Assembly (NCBI GenBank): GCA_028583415.1
Contig: CM053270.1
Span: forward strand, 65,151,517-65,215,516
DNA from: Protea cynaroides
Taxonomy: Eukaryota; Streptophyta; Magnoliopsida; Proteales; Proteaceae
Length of the DNA: 64,000 nucleotides
Direction: 5' to 3'
Below, in pieces: positions 1 through 11,722 of the stretch. The translations under genes and the position numbers were made by a program. A model generated the notes under the pieces. The model searched no databases. It saw only the letters and a program-made list of their open reading frames with translations, and was not told the DNA's origin. Numbering within the stretch: the first letter of the stretch is position 1; every line of letters begins with the position of its first letter.

Positions 1-59
1 TTGTTTTTGATATCATATATTATAATAAATATAACGATATGTCACCTAAACACTTGTCA

Positions 60-325
60 TCTTAAAAATATTAATTTTTTAGTCAATAAAAATTGGTATA
101 AACGGTATAGAAAATCAGCATAAAAATTGGTGTAGAAATGGTATGTATCGTCGGTATACCAGTATGGTATGGTATGATACGGTATTGTACCGAATAAGAA
201 TACAATACCAAAACTTGAACCATTCATTACCTTACCGGATAGAAAACTGTATAACAGTATTGGTATATATAAATGGTATGGTACCGGATTTGGAATACGA
301 TTTCAGTATCAAATTGACACCCTTA
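60..325. mobile_element. GGTATGGTA-rich MITE-like remnant
   Basis: AT-rich sequence with many overlapping GGTAT/ATACC motifs (GGTATGGTATGATACGGTAT near 170) that can fold on themselves. The right edge ends TTGACACCCTTA, the same terminal signature as the hAT-like elements ending near 31000 and 32330. The left edge is not resolved and no target duplication was found. Inferred to be a decayed hAT-type MITE. Confidence 0.35.
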
Positions 326-637
326 TTCATGACATCCTTGATTTGTCTAACTCGACCCTTTCTCCATATGATACGTTTTCAATCCTTGTGTCTCAATTGC
401 CATATTTCATGATTATCATTTCATCATTCTCTAGAACATGTCAAAGCTTTTAAAAACAATCGATATCATTACTATTTAACTTTTTTTATTATTACTTGAA
501 TTTCTAGTCAGATCAAATAGATTATATGTTCGGGATTATCTGAATTTGAATACTACCATTAACCAGATTTATATATAGAGATATATACAAATGTGAATTC
601 CATTCGAACTTTCAATTATCCATTTACATTCTTATCT

Positions 638-755
638 AAGAGGACTGAAAGAGAAGAAACTCCTTAACCCAATAAAAATACCACGGGCTTGATACAGAAC
701 TACACCTAAGTTCAGCACAAACCACTGGATAGGTTTCAGGTGACCTCAACTTCCA
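638..755 (+). repeat. Dispersed repeat, copy 1 (pairs with 15356-15473)
   Basis: About 118 bp that closely matches 15356-15473 in the same orientation. Both start AAGAGG(A/T)CTGAAAGAG and contain TTCAGCACAA(A/G)CCACTGGAT. No terminal structure or coding content was recognised. The rest of 326-1166 is AT-rich and shows no gene I can support. Confidence 0.6.
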
Positions 756-1166
756 AAGTTATCAATATATAGCTTTAAAGCTGTACCTCTGAAAGAAATC
801 ATAGAAAATTTTCATATCTCAGGATTTCATGCTATGCTCCGTATTAACTCAATGCCTTAATGGCAAAAAAAAGAACAAACTTGAAATGAAGAATATAAAT
901 AGACATTTCTCCTCGCTGTATCAAACATTTCTCCGGTGCCAACCCATAAAGCATTTTAAGACATGAGTCATTGCTTATAATTGATTGCTTGATTAAAAGG
1001 GTTTTCAAATATGAAATAACAAAGAAGAAAGGCCAAAGTCAGTCTACAGTGCGGCAATGGAGTAACAGTTTTGGGGTGCAGAAGAAAATTACAAAAAGCA
1101 AATTGAATTATGTAAGAAAATACATTGGAGTATTATAGATCAAATTTGAATAAAATAATATTCAAT

Positions 1167-1492
1167 TTACTGCTTCCTATACTGTAATACTATATAGGTC
1201 TCATAACCCCATAACAAGGATGCGAAGGTGGAACTCGTGTCATGCAACATATCAGTCGCAGAGGTGGACCTCGTGTCATACAGCATGAGAGGCATTGGCA
1301 TGAAATCAATGGAGTCAATATCCAATCCAAACAGAATACCACCACCTTTCACACGTCCCTTACAGTTTACAAAAATCTTATGAAATACATCCCATGTTAG
1401 CAAGCTATCGGAACCGGCACAGTGTGCATTACCGGCAACGCGTTTCAACTCATTCGTGTTAGCCACCCGCTCCAATCCACCTAAGAGACCAT
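1167..1492 (-). pseudogene. CAF1-type deadenylase pseudogene, 3' part
   Basis: C-terminal part of a CCR4-associated factor 1 (POP2/CNOT7) mRNA deadenylase, separated from its 5' part (8190-8828) by a 6.7-kb copia insertion. The motif around AGSDSLLT carries the conserved catalytic Asp of the DEDD nuclease fold, and the nearby ILFGL resembles the family end (VLYGL). The stop codon is at 1167-1169. Reading across the insertion after removing one ACCAT duplication keeps the frame, so the transposon landed inside an exon of a continuous reading frame. The family removes poly(A) tails as part of CCR4-NOT. This copy cannot make that protein. Confidence 0.85.
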
Positions 1493-1805
1493 TGTAAGAC
1501 AAAATGGAGATTTACATACCTCCGTGTCAGATTCAGAACGCTAGTGATAGATGCCATACTGCTGTCAAGTTCATGTCGCTTATCTGATGGAGACAGTGAT
1601 GGAGACTACCTTCTGGTTTCTCAGTCTCTCCCTTATGATACGTTGTGATGGATTGATTGTCCGTATCCTTCTGAAAACCAGAGTCCCCTTATCTATATGC
1701 CTCCCTATAACTGTCTCCCATCAAGATCAGTTATAAAGGGATGGCGGGTCTCACCTAGCACACATGTCATGCTGACGTGGCAATAGGGGCCACATTAGTC
1801 CAACA
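1493..1805 (-). repeat. 3' LTR of the copia element
   Basis: On the minus strand it begins TGTTGGACTAATG and ends CTTACA. It matches the LTR at 7877-8189 over its whole length with scattered substitutions. The polypurine tract abuts it at 1806-1816. The apparent reading frame at 1551-1736 is only LTR sequence. Confidence 0.93.
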
Positions 1806-3539
1806 TTCTCCCACTTGGTCCATATTGCCACAAGTTAAGTGAGTATAATGTGTTGCTATTGTTGTATGGCCATACATGAACATTAGTTCCTTAAACATTC
1901 ATAATGAAAATTCCAAATCACAAATCATGGCGGTACATGTTCAGTATGTCGGTCACTCCCTTCCATGTATTATAATGAGATGTCATTTTTCATAATGAAT
2001 CCTAATGTGGGTAATCCCAAAACTTTAGTGAATCAATCCCACGATCAATTTAGAATCAATCCCTTGGTCAATTCGAGGGTACATTTCTTAATGCCATTTA
2101 TACTTAATGGGCTTCTGTCATTTCAAATACTTGAATAGTGCTAGACATAATAAATGACAGAAAACAATCAAGGTTCAGAAAACATCAACTGAAGGTTGTA
2201 ACATTTCAAATAAAATATCTTGTACAAAAATAACTACATAAGCCCATATGCTCCACATAGCATGAAAATGCAATTAATGAGAGCTTCTTATATAAATAAA
2301 GGTCGGCTATCATTTTCTCAGTACCAATATATTTTATAGAAACATGATGATTCTAAACATTTTCTTGACAAATAAATACTTAATTAGAGAACTTAATTGT
2401 CGTGGTTTGTCACAGTAAATCCGTATTGTTCTTTTTTAAGACGAAATAACCTGGAGATCTGTGACAAAATTACAGAACCACGACGCGTGAGAGACTGTCT
2501 TATAGCATGTCACTACCTCTGCTACAATATAGAGGATGCAATCTTTGGTTGCTTCACATTTTTTCAGGATATTACTCTTTCAGCGAGCATATAAAATTAT
2601 CCTGAAGTATATCTTTAGTATCTCCACATCCAGTGTATGTCTAAAAACTGAATGATTGATCAACATGTGAACCTTCGTTCACTGGAGATATATGAAAACA
2701 TTTTTCGCCAATTTTCATTGTAGCGAATTTGGATTTTCTTAAGATTTCCTTAAAACTCCCACTGAAGATGCGATATCTGATAACATAATGTGTGCGAACA
2801 CCAGATTGCTTACTGTAGATGCATATGGGATACTATGCACTTAATGCTCTATTAGAAAACGTCATTGGACATTATTTGAAAATTAGTCTGTTACTTTAGC
2901 AACAAGTGTCACACTTATATAACAGTTCTTTTATGTAGAAGCGTTTCATAATTATCACAATATAACCTTTCTAGGACAATCCTAAGATCTTATTAGATTG
3001 GTCCCATTGAAATACTATGTCTAAACATAAGATGTTTCAACCATATTGATATATCGTAATAACACGCAAGAAAATTATTTTTGTCTCATGTAATAGCCTG
3101 TGATCTTTAGAAACCAAGAGCATTTCATCCATATACAATACAAAAATGATAAAGAAGGCTCACCTTTCAACTTTAGGTAGATACATGGATTATCACGATA
3201 CTTCATAAAACAAAAGAAGTGATCATGTTATCAATCTTAAGGTACTACTACAAAGAAGCTTGTTTCAAATTGTATTAGATTTCTTGAGTTTACAGACTAA
3301 AAACCCCTTTAATATTATTTGAGAATCCTTCTGGTCACCTCATGTAAACCTCCCCATAAAGTCAAACTAAAGTAATGTCATTTGACATTAATTTGATGTA
3401 GCTCTATGTCCAAATGAGCCACAAGGGCCATAAAAATCCTAAAAGTCTCTTTTCTGAAAATTGGTGAAAAGGTTTCTTTATAATCAAAAGAAGATATTGA
3501 TTAAACCTTTTTCACCTCAAGTCGGATTTTATATCTTTC

Positions 3540-3680
3540 AATATTTCCGGTGGAATCTCTTTTGGTTTAAAAAATCCATTTGCATCCTACAAAGAATGTC
3601 CATTAGGTAATTTGACAAGATCTCAAACTTGATTCTTACTTATAGAATTCATCTCATCCTTCATGGCGTTAAGTCATTGA
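3540..3680 (-). pseudogene. copia pol remnant: start of reverse transcriptase
   Basis: Minus-strand translation gives the hallmark opening of copia reverse transcriptase: a MKDEM block, then NQV, DLVKLP and NG. The Trp codon expected between NQV and DLV has become a stop, and another stop follows. Sequence toward 2000 should be the rest of the reverse transcriptase and RNase H, but no long open frame survives there. Confidence 0.7.
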
Positions 3681-4006
3681 GTGGAATCACTATAGTTCAT
3701 GGCTTGAGAGAACGATGTTGGATCTAGATTAATTTCATCATCGTCATTATAATTCTGGAGGTAAACTTGGTAATCAGAAGTTATTGCCAGTTTTTCTGAC
3801 TCTCGAGGATCTTTTTAATATTGTTTGATCATCAATCTCATTTTGAGCTTGAGAAGGTTAAGTAACAGATTTTGCAACAAATTCATTGTCATGAGGCATC
3901 GGTTTGATAAATGGCAATCCTCAATGTACAATAATTGAAAGATAAACCTTCTAGTTTCTCATGTGGGACTAGGAACTTGAACAGGATGTTCATCAAACTG
4001 AATGTT

Positions 4007-4661
4007 TCATGTATCTTGACTCCCACTGTTGTTGTCATCCTCCAAAAAATTGGCATTCTTAGATTCTACAACTGAAGTTGTATGTAAGGAAAAAAAGAAC
4101 ATATAACCCTTTAATTTCTCAAGATAACTAATAAAGGATTTGACTATTCTAAGATCTAATTTTCTTTCATATGAATTATAAACTTTGACTTCAGATAAAG
4201 CCTCATACATATGTATGTCTTAACATGGGTTTTCATCCTCTCCAAAACTTATGAGGAGTCTTTAGAGCATCTTTTGATGGTACGTACCCTGTTCAAGATA
4301 CACATTGCAGTTTTAAGGGGCTTCACTTCTCAAGGTAATGGAAACTTATAATCATCCTAACCATTTTCATAAGTGTCCGATTCCTTCTTTCAGCAATGTC
4401 ATTTTGGTCTGGAGACCTAGGCATGGTGTAGTGCAAGAAGATACATTGCTTTCTAAGGTAACGTACAAAAGGTATTGGATTATGTATACATTCCCCACCT
4501 CTGTTTGATCTGACAATCTCAATGACTTTTCTAGTTAGTTTCTCAACTTCAGCTCTATAGATCTTGAAGACACCTAGTGCTTCATCTTTATATTCCATGA
4601 GAGCGAGATACATGTATCTAGTATAGTCATCTATGAATGAGATAAAGTATTTGTGATCCAT
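4007..4661 (-). pseudogene. copia pol remnant: integrase core and C-terminal part
   Basis: 4323-4661 encodes 112 residues of the integrase core: FIDDYTR (first catalytic Asp), SNRGGE in place of the usual SDxGGE, and AERRNRTL (catalytic Glu). The second catalytic Asp is therefore replaced by Asn. 4007-4210, in another frame, encodes the integrase C-terminal block with KLDLR and YLEKLKGY, which aligns with the common copia motif around KLDPR and GYPEKSKGY. The two parts are separated by frame breaks. Identification rests on recalled family motifs. Confidence 0.85.
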
Positions 4662-6820
4662 TAGACAAGGTGTGGAAATAGTTCATATATATATGTATGT
4701 ATAATCTTAAGTGTTTTAGAAATACGTCAAAACACATTTCTTAAGCTTGTTGGTCTATTGATCTTTGAAGTAGTCCAAACAAGTTCTAAAATTTGAGAAA
4801 TCTAGGGTTTCTAGGATTCCATTTATTACTAAAATTTTGAGTTTACATATATAGAGATGTTATCAAATCTCTAGAGTCATAGTTTGAATTTTTCATCCAC
4901 AATTTATCTTTTAATTCCAATACTATTAAGAAATAAGCAAAATATTTTTGAAACTGGATCAAAATATGATTAATATAAGCCATCCAAGAATGAACCAAAA
5001 CCTGCTAGAGTATTGTTTCGATACAACTGAAGTTAAATACATTACCAATAGGTGTCAATCTCGAAACAGATACAAGGTTCTTGGAACATGATGGAATATT
5101 AAATCATTTTTTTAGGTCATGTATAGATCCAGACATCAATAATATCCACCAGAAATTGCACTTGAATTGCTGAGTAGGTTGTCCTCTCAATATCCTATGG
5201 TGGCATTCTGTCCAGAAAGCTTACATACTATAGGTAATATGGATTGTATAACCAAAATCAATCCATCAATAATTGTGATGAGTATTATCCAAAATGAACT
5301 CAAAAACAAGTTGTCATATCCCTCACACTCAAGATGTGTCTATGCACATGGATACGGGCATGGTGTCCTAGGGAGCTAAACTTTATTTATAGGGGTACAA
5401 ACAATGGATTTAATGGTTCTCACAAAATGTGCCAAATATTTTCAGACATTCCTATACAATAGTACTCTTAGGAATGGAACTTCTGAAGTGCTTACTTTTA
5501 TTGGCCTTAATGAGTTTTAACGTTAGGTGATTACCATGACACCATTTCTGATAGAGAGCCATCTCAATGGTTGAACATGTATCATTGAGAATAGAGAGCT
5601 CTTTAATGGTCATATACAAATTCATTAACCCTTAATTAATTCTTTCAATAAGCATAGTTAATCTTAACCAATAGGGAAAACAAACAATTTTGAAGCAGTA
5701 ACTGATGAAAAGACATGCTCAATAACTGAATAATGAGAAAATCAATGCTTAATCATAAACAAAATGTGATTTGCTACAACCTACCTTTGGGTGAAAATTG
5801 TAACTTACCACAAGTTGTTACTTAATTGCTGCTATCAACCTATGTTGATAAATTCAGTAACAAACCAAACTCCTCACAGTCTAACTTTGGGCAAAGATCG
5901 TAATTCGTAAGGTTTGCATCTTAATCAATAAGACTAAAATATTTTACACCCAAGACAAAAGGAATCCCGTACCTTTAGGCCATAAGAATCTCTTCCATCT
6001 AAATGCTTTGCATTCCATCTTATTTCAACTCATACATGAAGATTGACTACTTCCCTTTGGGGATAAGTGCCAAAATCCATGCATAGGTTGCAATACAAAT
6101 GATGCCTAAGAAATTCATTTACTAAACTCCTCATATACTAATTTTAATGGATTACTTAAAAATTATGGCAACAACTTAGTCCCTCAATGGCAATTTGCTA
6201 AATAAATTTGCATCATACACCCATCCTTAGTGTGTCACATGAAAACTTAATGTGACACATCTGACATGAGTTTCACAGTTGTATAACAATAAAGTGCATG
6301 TAATAAACAATAATGTAACCGAAAGCATTTCATGAATAACTAAACAATACTTAATAGAACCAAAAAGCATTTAAGATAACCAAACAACACTTAGGTTAAT
6401 AAAACAGCACTTAAGAGTGATATTTTGAACTATCACGGGTGTCCAAAATGACGTAATTAGGTTATATTCAGTGTTTCATGATAGAATTTGAGGTCATGTA
6501 CTATACAACACTGAAGAGCACGTCATACAACCCCAGGTAGGTTCGAAGAATCACTTTTAATAAATAAGCCAGAAAATCAGTTCAGAACCAACTCAAATAC
6601 AACCTGAACCGAATCAAGCATAATATATCTTAAAGCAGAAACTGAATTGGTTCTTCATTAATGGTCAAACCAAAATAAACCAGGTCCAGTATAAGTCAAT
6701 TATTATAGTTGATTGGTTCACTTAAAGGTTAAATCAAACAGTGCTTAATACATTATGTTATGTATATAGATATAGTGACATTCTGTCTCTAAATGTCATT
6801 AAAAGAAACTAAAATTTTGC

Positions 6821-7020
6821 GACGTTCAGAACACACTGTCACAACAGAAACAGTCACTATTCATGACCTTTAGCAACATTCAGAACAGACTGTCACAATA
6901 GATACAGTCACTGTCCATGACCTTTAGCGACGTGTAGAACACACTGTCACAACAGATACAGTCACTGTTCATGACTTATAATGTCGTTCAGAACAGACTG
7001 TCACAAAAGGCTCAGTCACT
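6821..7020. repeat. 54-bp tandem repeat inside the copia leader
   Basis: Nearly four head-to-tail units starting at about 6821, 6875, 6929 and 6983. Each contains CAGAAC(A/G)(C/G)ACTGTCACAA and CAGTCACT followed by TCATGACC or TCATGACT. The block lies between the primer-binding site and the pol remnant. It has no evident coding role. Confidence 0.85.
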
Positions 7021-7862
7021 TGAAAAGTGACATTCGGTCTGTAACCATGCAGTGGTGACAAATAACAAAAAAGGTTCATTATTTCTAAATGGCACCTCTA
7101 ACAGAACACTATGGTTTAAAACCCGTTCATATATAACCGAATCTCAATCCATCATTTTTTTTTATATACCAAAAAAAAAAAACACATTAAAAGGACAAAA
7201 GGCGCTTAAGAGGTCACTTAATTTTCCAAAACAATGCCCTTATCAAAAACGATTTCATAGGAGACGCTAGAACACGTCTCTCCCTTATGTTGCAACGATT
7301 GCTTGCGAGCGTTGGAGGGGAATGCAGGGATTTCCAGCAACCACCCAACGACTCCCGCCGACAGTTTCTTAAGTCGGAAGAGGTCCCGACTATCGCTGCA
7401 ATCTCATGCTGTAAAACTGAATTTATTTATTTAATATCAAAAAAACTGCAAGTGCTGGGAGTTTATAGGGAGTGCCAGGATATCGACAGTTACCCATAGA
7501 TTCCAGCCGACCGCTCTTGTAACTTAAAACCAGATTGCAAAAGGGAGGACGACCGTCGCCACAGCCGGTTGCCTCCAGAGGCGGCGGCCGAATGTGGCTG
7601 CGGATCAAAGTAAATTCTCACTTCGACTAGAAACTTGCAATCACCGAATGATAGCCGGAGAAAACTGTTTGCCACTATTGGCGGACTCCAAAGCGGCGAC
7701 CATAGGTGGCCCCGATTAAAAAAAAAATTCAAAAAACTCTCCAAAGAAAATAGCAGTTTACCACAACACATAAGAGGGGCGACCGTAGGTTGCAGAAAAC
7801 CAAAAGAAAGAAAAACTTTCATTCGCAAAATTATAGCACTGATCGGCTAGGCAAATAATCAG

Positions 7863-7874
7863 GCTCTGATACCA
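7863..7874 (-). other. Primer-binding site of the copia element
   Basis: TGGTATCAGAGC on the minus strand, two bases inside the 5' LTR. It is complementary to the 3' region of initiator tRNA-Met, the usual primer of plant copia elements. Confidence 0.92.
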
Positions 7875-7876
7875 AA

Positions 7877-8189
7877 TGTAAGCCAAAATGGAGATGTACA
7901 TACCTCCGTGTCAGACGTAGAACGCTAGTGATAGATGCCATACTGCCGTCAAGTTCATGTCGCTTATCTGATGGAGACTGTGATGGAGACTGCCTTCTGG
8001 TTTCTCAGTCTCTCCCTTATGGTAAGTTGTGATGGATTGATTGTCCGTATCCTTTTAAAAACCAGAGTCCCCTTATCTATATGTCTCCCTATAACTGTCT
8101 CCCATCAAGATCAGTTATAAAGGGATGGCAAGTCCCACCTAGCACACATGTCATGCTGACATGGCAATAGGGACCACATCAGTCCAACA
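7877..8189 (-). repeat. 5' LTR of the copia element
   Basis: Upstream LTR in element orientation: TGTTGGACTGATG at 8189 to CTTACA at 7877, followed inward by the primer-binding site. It is the partner of 1493-1805. Confidence 0.93.
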
Positions 8190-8828
8190 ACCATCACAGA
8201 ACTTAATCATCTGCTTCACGTCATAAATTTGACCAAAATACAATCTCAGAAGACTATAGAATCCACCAATGTGCTCTGGTAATGGCTGCCTTGTTATAAT
8301 TTTGAGTAAATACGCAAAATCGCATGCTCCATGAAAAGTAACCCATTGGAGCATAAGCGTATTATAGAATACCAAACCATACGATAACAATAGCTTACCG
8401 AAACGGGTCAAATCAACACCCTCCTTCATGTTCTTGTCGAAATCGATACCTTATTTTCTGAGCAGGGCGATGGAATCAGGTGCATGAAGATAATGGGAGA
8501 CATCAAATTCCTTGAAATTGAACTGCCATATGAAACGGCAGCTACCTCCGAAATCAGGAAGATTTCCGTTCACATCAGACATAGTGATTCCTAACTGTAT
8601 GAGATGCAGAGAATCAACGTTTGCCTTCAAAATCTTGCAGTGAAATGAAGATCGTGAAGGCTTAGCACTATGGTCGACGCTGGATGGATCACAACTCCTG
8701 TCAATGGATAGAAAAGGAAAGTATGGGGCTGCCATTGCCATGTGAGAGAACTCATAGTCAAGATTGTGAGACCAGACATCAACGATGATGACTGGTTTCT
8801 CTTGAGCCTCATTCAGTAGTTTGTCCAT
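8190..8828 (-). pseudogene. CAF1-type deadenylase pseudogene, 5' part
   Basis: Starts at ATG 8828 and reads as a plant CAF1 N-terminal half: VWSHNLDYEF, then LKANVDSLHLIQLGIT and WQFNFKEFDV, then WVTFHGACDFAYLL (conserved Asp kept) and IYDVKQMIKFC. Two defects are visible. An in-frame TAA at 8451-8453 follows ALLRK where active paralogues continue into GIDF. The catalytic DTE motif of the first exonuclease block reads DRS, so the Glu is lost. The frame resumes at once and runs into the copia target site at GATGGT. The 3' part is 1167-1492. The gene looks intronless across the part seen, like most plant CAF1 genes. Confidence 0.88.
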
Positions 8829-8994
8829 CGGTATAGTAAACTGGGTATTAAAAAGAGGAGAAACAAACTGCGTATATGGAAGAGAAAAATGGAGTTCAAC
8901 AATGCAGAGTTGACAATGCAGAGGGAGATCAAGTAATGATGATAGAGAAAAGTAAATAAGACGGAGTGAAGAAACAATTAATCAAAGCAGATGG

Positions 8995-9416
8995 TGTTAG
9001 ACTTGTTTCCATACTAAGGTTTCATCTCAAACCCTAATATCCATATAGAGATCTAAAATAATATCATTGTAATCAATAATAGTAGAAACACACCTAAAAG
9101 TAGAAGATTGGTTTCCACCGTTATTCTCCAAGAATGGTATTGGAGCTTTGATCACGATCTTCCACAACTTATAGAGGTTTCACGTGACTCTTACTGCTAG
9201 TGGATACAGAGAGAAGAAATCAAGTATAGTTGTGGAAACTCATGACCTAGTATATATAATACTATCACAAAATCCTAATCAGTCCCACACTGTAAAAGAG
9301 ATTGCCTATCTCTTTATCTTGTAATGAACCAGACCGAATCGGTCTAACCTAGTGACACAATCTCCCACTGATCAGTGGGTCCAGTAATTAATCAAGCCCA
9401 CACATATATTCCAATA
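8995..9416 (-). mobile_element. LTR and 3' fragment of a second copia-like element
   Basis: On the minus strand, 9416 to 8995 runs TATTGGAATATATG to AAGTCTAACA and is preceded by a polypurine tract GTCCAAATGGGAGAA (9417-9431). That is the layout of a 3' LTR. No partner LTR or primer-binding site was found to the right, so the element is 5'-truncated or the LTR is diverged. Internal remnant sequence probably continues to roughly 10300. The LTR edge lies 166 bp upstream of the CAF1 pseudogene start. Confidence 0.6.
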
Positions 9417-9754
9417 TTCTCCCATTTGGACTAGATTAATTACAATGCCACCATTGAATAGTATGGCCATGAAATCCATTCATACAATAAATCGTCAATT
9501 ACTTTGATCCAGCTATTAAGCCTGCTAATGTCGAACAACAACGGGAAATACTCCAACACAAACGGTGTACCACCTTCTGTCAGCCACATACAAAAGCCTA
9601 CCTAACAACATGAATCGTTGTGAGACAATGAGTCATCTTTGATCGAATTACCTTCGATCGAGTTACCTCAAAACCTTTATACTTGATATTATTCTCTCAT
9701 GGAAAACCGCCTCTAGCCTGGATTAATATCGCCCTTTAACACACCGTCATAGTT

Positions 9755-9920
9755 TGTTTGGCTGAATACCGTCCTTAATATTTAGCTGAATACTGCCTCT
9801 TAACTTGGTTGAATACTGTCTTTTATATTTGGCTGAATACTGTCTTATTTGCCCTTTGGCTAAATATTGTCCGGTGTTCGGCTAAATACTGCCTGATGTT
9901 TGGCTAAATACTGTCTATTT
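9755..9920. repeat. Short-period degenerate repeat GGCTGAATACTGTC
   Basis: Seven units of 22-27 bp sharing (T)TTGGCT(G/A)AATACTG(T/C)C, with unit cores at about 9761, 9785, 9808, 9832, 9859, 9881 and 9903. The block lies in the presumed internal part of the second copia remnant. Confidence 0.7.
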
Positions 9921-11600
9921 TTATCTTTAACTAAGTACAATATAATTTAAATCATAAGCAACACAAACAAGCATGGCATTAAATACAGACAAAAAATCTC
10001 CCACTAATTAAGCATATCAAAACAATATGTGATTACCATATTTCTCATGTCTAGTTTGTCTTTGACTATATATAGTCTAGTTTGTCTTTGACATATCGAA
10101 TAATCAAACAAAAATGCAAACCAACAAATAAATTAATGCTAAACATAACCATAGTCATCAATCATGCTCATTGAACCACAAGCACTATAAACAAACATTG
10201 ATAAACAACACCAAACATACACAAAAGTCTCTCACTGCTCCAAACTTCCGTCAAATGATCTGCAATTACAATCCATCCCAAAACACTTACTGTATAGGTT
10301 ATAAATTCATTTCTTAAATTCTTTTCTTAATTAATCCTTTGCTACTTGTGTAGCTTATTTAATTATTCACACTCTGTCTTATGGGACACATTATATCTTC
10401 AACAACTGATTTAAATTTGGTTACTCAAGCTTTTAGAAACACTTCCAGTCCTCACACTTTGTTATTAATAGACAACAACTCATCTTCTTCGTTCCTTAAT
10501 CATAATTACAGGTCCTAAACATTTATGCCAAGTGTATGGGTTAGGCAAAGGTATTTAAAATCAAGTCAAACTTTTGCAATACACATTACAGTAGCATGGA
10601 CTCATTTTCCTTTGATCCTTTGATTGTGACTTGCACTCAAATCTCCACTCTCGACACTCTTTTATTCAGTCCTATAATCATTTTCTTTTCTAGCTAAGCC
10701 TATCTAACTTAATAGTCTTTGGTCAATATGCTTTTGAGCCACACTACTTGGCTCTATATCTCTCTTTTGGATAATGTAAGTCATCTAACTCCACCTAGAT
10801 CTGAATACACTTTTCCTGTCAATGATGGATGTCTAATGTGTCATCTATTTTGGTTCTCAAGCCCTTTTATCATTACAAGAATAACTTATAGCTCCCAAAA
10901 TATTTTCAGACACCACGATCAATATCAGAATTAGTACCAGTCATCTAGGTCATTAGACTTTTTCTCCACCCCTTTTTTAGAAATTCAAATTTTCTTCGAA
11001 TTTTTTTAAGATAATTCGTTTATAATAAATTTTATCTGAATGTTATTACACCAAACCTTATAGATAGAGCACCTCATAGGTAGAGAGCACTTCTCATGGA
11101 ATACATCCAAGGGTGACCTTACTATAGAGGATTCAAATCCGACATTTTTTAGCCGCATAAATATGTTTACATACATTTAACTAAGAGAGAAACACAGAGA
11201 AACCCCCGCGTTTCTGCTCTAACTTGTTTGAGGTTTCAAAATTGAGGAGAGTTTTCATTAAATTCTACAAAAAAAAAAATGGGAGGAGAAAAGTAATTGG
11301 CGTGAGTGTGTGAGATTGAGCAGTCATTCTCAGTCTCCGACACACAAAATTAGGAATTTAGATGGGATTGTGGGTGTGAACTTAGCAGGGATTTGGCTCA
11401 GTCTTATGAACTTGAGACGGTTCCAGTGGTGGCTGATGGTCGTGTCCCACATGAAATCAAACGGACTTTACTAAAACCTGACTTTAGGAAGAAGCTTCAC
11501 AGCTTTTTGAAATATTTCAAATTCCATTGGATTTCAAGTTGGACGTGTGGCAGCCATCAAGCCACCACTAGAACATTTCAAGTAGACGAATCAAATCCAA
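9921..11600. other. Stretch without a supportable gene
   Basis: AT-rich. It contains TCTCCCACT-like phrases near 9998 typical of copia internal sequence, but no conserved protein could be read in any frame. The open frames at 10719-10934 and 11393-11638 show no recognised motif. Confidence 0.5.
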
Positions 11601-11722
11601 CGAGTTTGGATCATCTGCAGCCTCATTCAGACTGTTAAATTGCATTGGTGCACATATAAATACACTCTCAACGACCTGGATGTGACTGCAGAAGCTGCAC
11701 GACTGTAAAAAACCCAAGCCCG
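11600..11722 (+). repeat. Dispersed MITE-like repeat, copy 1 (pairs with 31012-31142)
   Basis: Shares GTTTGGATC, GCAGCCTCATTCA, TTGCATTGGTGCA and a final AAAACCCAA stretch with 31012-31142. In the second copy the CAGCCTCATT block recurs inverted (AATGAGGCTG), giving a palindromic core. The rest of 11732-12491 shows no gene. Confidence 0.55.

Larger units (their letters stand above)
1493..8189 (-). mobile_element. Full-length Ty1/copia LTR retrotransposon, coding region decayed
   Basis: Bounded by 313-bp LTRs (1493-1805 and 7877-8189) in direct orientation, flanked by a perfect 5-bp duplication ACCAT (1488-1492 and 8190-8194). On the minus strand the order is LTR, primer-binding site TGGTATCAGAGC (7863-7874), leader, gag-pol remnant, polypurine tract AAGTGGGAGAA (1806-1816), LTR. 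My base-by-base comparison gives about 19 differences in 313 bp (about 6%). Integrase lies before reverse transcriptase in coding order, which is the copia arrangement. Many stops and frame breaks make it non-autonomous today. It split a CAF1-like gene. Confidence 0.93.

Noticed and set aside
1551..1736. 61-codon open frame, nearly identical to 7935-8120
   Set aside because: Both are the same part of the two copia LTRs. No conserved protein.
6821..7020. Regular repeats that might suggest a CRISPR-like array
   Set aside because: Units are contiguous with no unique spacers, the genome is eukaryotic, and the block is inside a retrotransposon.
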